Positions 6,645-6,854 of a DNA stretch of 6,854 bases are shown in pieces. Position numbers and translations under genes: made by a program. The notes under the pieces were generated by a model. The model made no database searches. It was not told the DNA's origin and saw only the letters and a list, made by a program, of their open reading frames with translations. Numbering within the stretch: the first letter of the stretch is position 1; each line of letters opens with the position of its first letter. The DNA is taken from the NCBI GenBank assembly GCA_032230565.1, contig JAVXWL010000254.1, forward strand, positions 1 to 6,854. Reading direction: 5' to 3'. The stretch is from GCA-003244245 sp032230565. GTDB lineage: Bacteria > Actinomycetota > Actinomycetes > Mycobacteriales > Pseudonocardiaceae.

Positions 6645-6854
6645 CACGGACATCCAGAAGGCCAGGGGCGGTGCGGCAGAGAAGTACCGTCCACCCCGTC
6701 TGGAGCTCCGTGCACGGGCGTCGGGTTCCCCACGCGCAGCACGCCGCGGGAGGCTTGTCGTCAAGGGTCTGCGTGCCGTGTCCTCTGGGGATACGGGCGC
6801 CGAGACACCGCAGGGTACGACACGAGTTGCACGCTTGGTACCCCGGCAGTCCGT
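6645..6854 (+). ncRNA. ms1: Ms1 / MTS2823-like 6S-like small RNA, partial (3' end outside window)
   Basis: In M. tuberculosis the intergenic region after Rv3661 encodes MTS2823, an RNA of about 300 nt that is very abundant in stationary phase; its M. smegmatis counterpart Ms1 binds core RNA polymerase lacking sigma factor. The same slot here, after the HAD gene, has a strong promoter, no believable protein frame, and structure-forming sequence. CCAG (6662-6665) can pair with CTGG (6700-6703); alternatively GGGG (6665-6668) with CCCC (6694-6697) and CGGT (6669-6672) with ACCG (6686-6689) form a stem. If the length is about 300 nt, roughly 90 bases lie beyond the edge. Identification rests on synteny, promoter and structure, since I cannot align it. 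The 5' end is a prediction. Confidence 0.68.

Noticed and set aside
1..6854. CRISPR array, tRNA or transposase gene
   Set aside because: No regularly spaced repeats, no tRNA T-loop/acceptor pairing and no DDE or recombinase signature were seen on either strand.

Overview
High-GC actinobacterial DNA, most likely from a Mycobacterium. The right half (about 3773-6854) carries a gene order I recognise from mycobacterial chromosomes: a tad-pilus ATPase (tadA/cpaF-like, Rv3659c type) preceded by ssd (Rv3660c type) on the minus strand, a divergent HAD phosphatase (Rv3661 type) on the plus strand, and then the locus of the abundant small RNA Ms1/MTS2823. Naming rests on remembered family features and synteny, not on a database search.

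The left half (1 to about 3773) does not belong to that order. One uninterrupted minus-strand reading frame starts at a GTG at 3369 and runs off the left edge of the window (1123 codons seen, no stop). Its N-terminus carries a restriction-endonuclease-like (PD-(D/E)XK, Mrr-type) signature with a GRxGQxQxGxD...QxK core. The rest is a long alpha-solenoid (TPR-like and HEAT-like stretches) broken by a disordered linker, with no NTPase motif that I can see. This is the best candidate here for an undescribed system: a large nuclease-solenoid protein, plausibly an anti-phage effector.

This foreign-looking segment abuts a broken tadA. Homology to the TadA ATPase stops inside its Walker A loop, where the lysine is replaced by asparagine, and the frame then runs through 17 unrelated residues to a stop. 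The simplest reading is that an accessory segment inserted into, or recombined with, the tad locus and destroyed the pilus motor. The 349-base spacer between the nuclease gene and the broken tadA contains no convincing gene, but has three perfect dyads and a short direct repeat near the junction.

The right half also carries regulatory sites. The 195-bp divergent spacer between ssd and the HAD gene has two consensus DnaA boxes 18 bp apart, and a TATGCT -10 box placed for leaderless expression of the HAD gene. Downstream of the HAD gene is a well-spaced promoter (TTGCTG-17-TAGACA) leading into the structured Ms1-like RNA, which is cut by the right edge.
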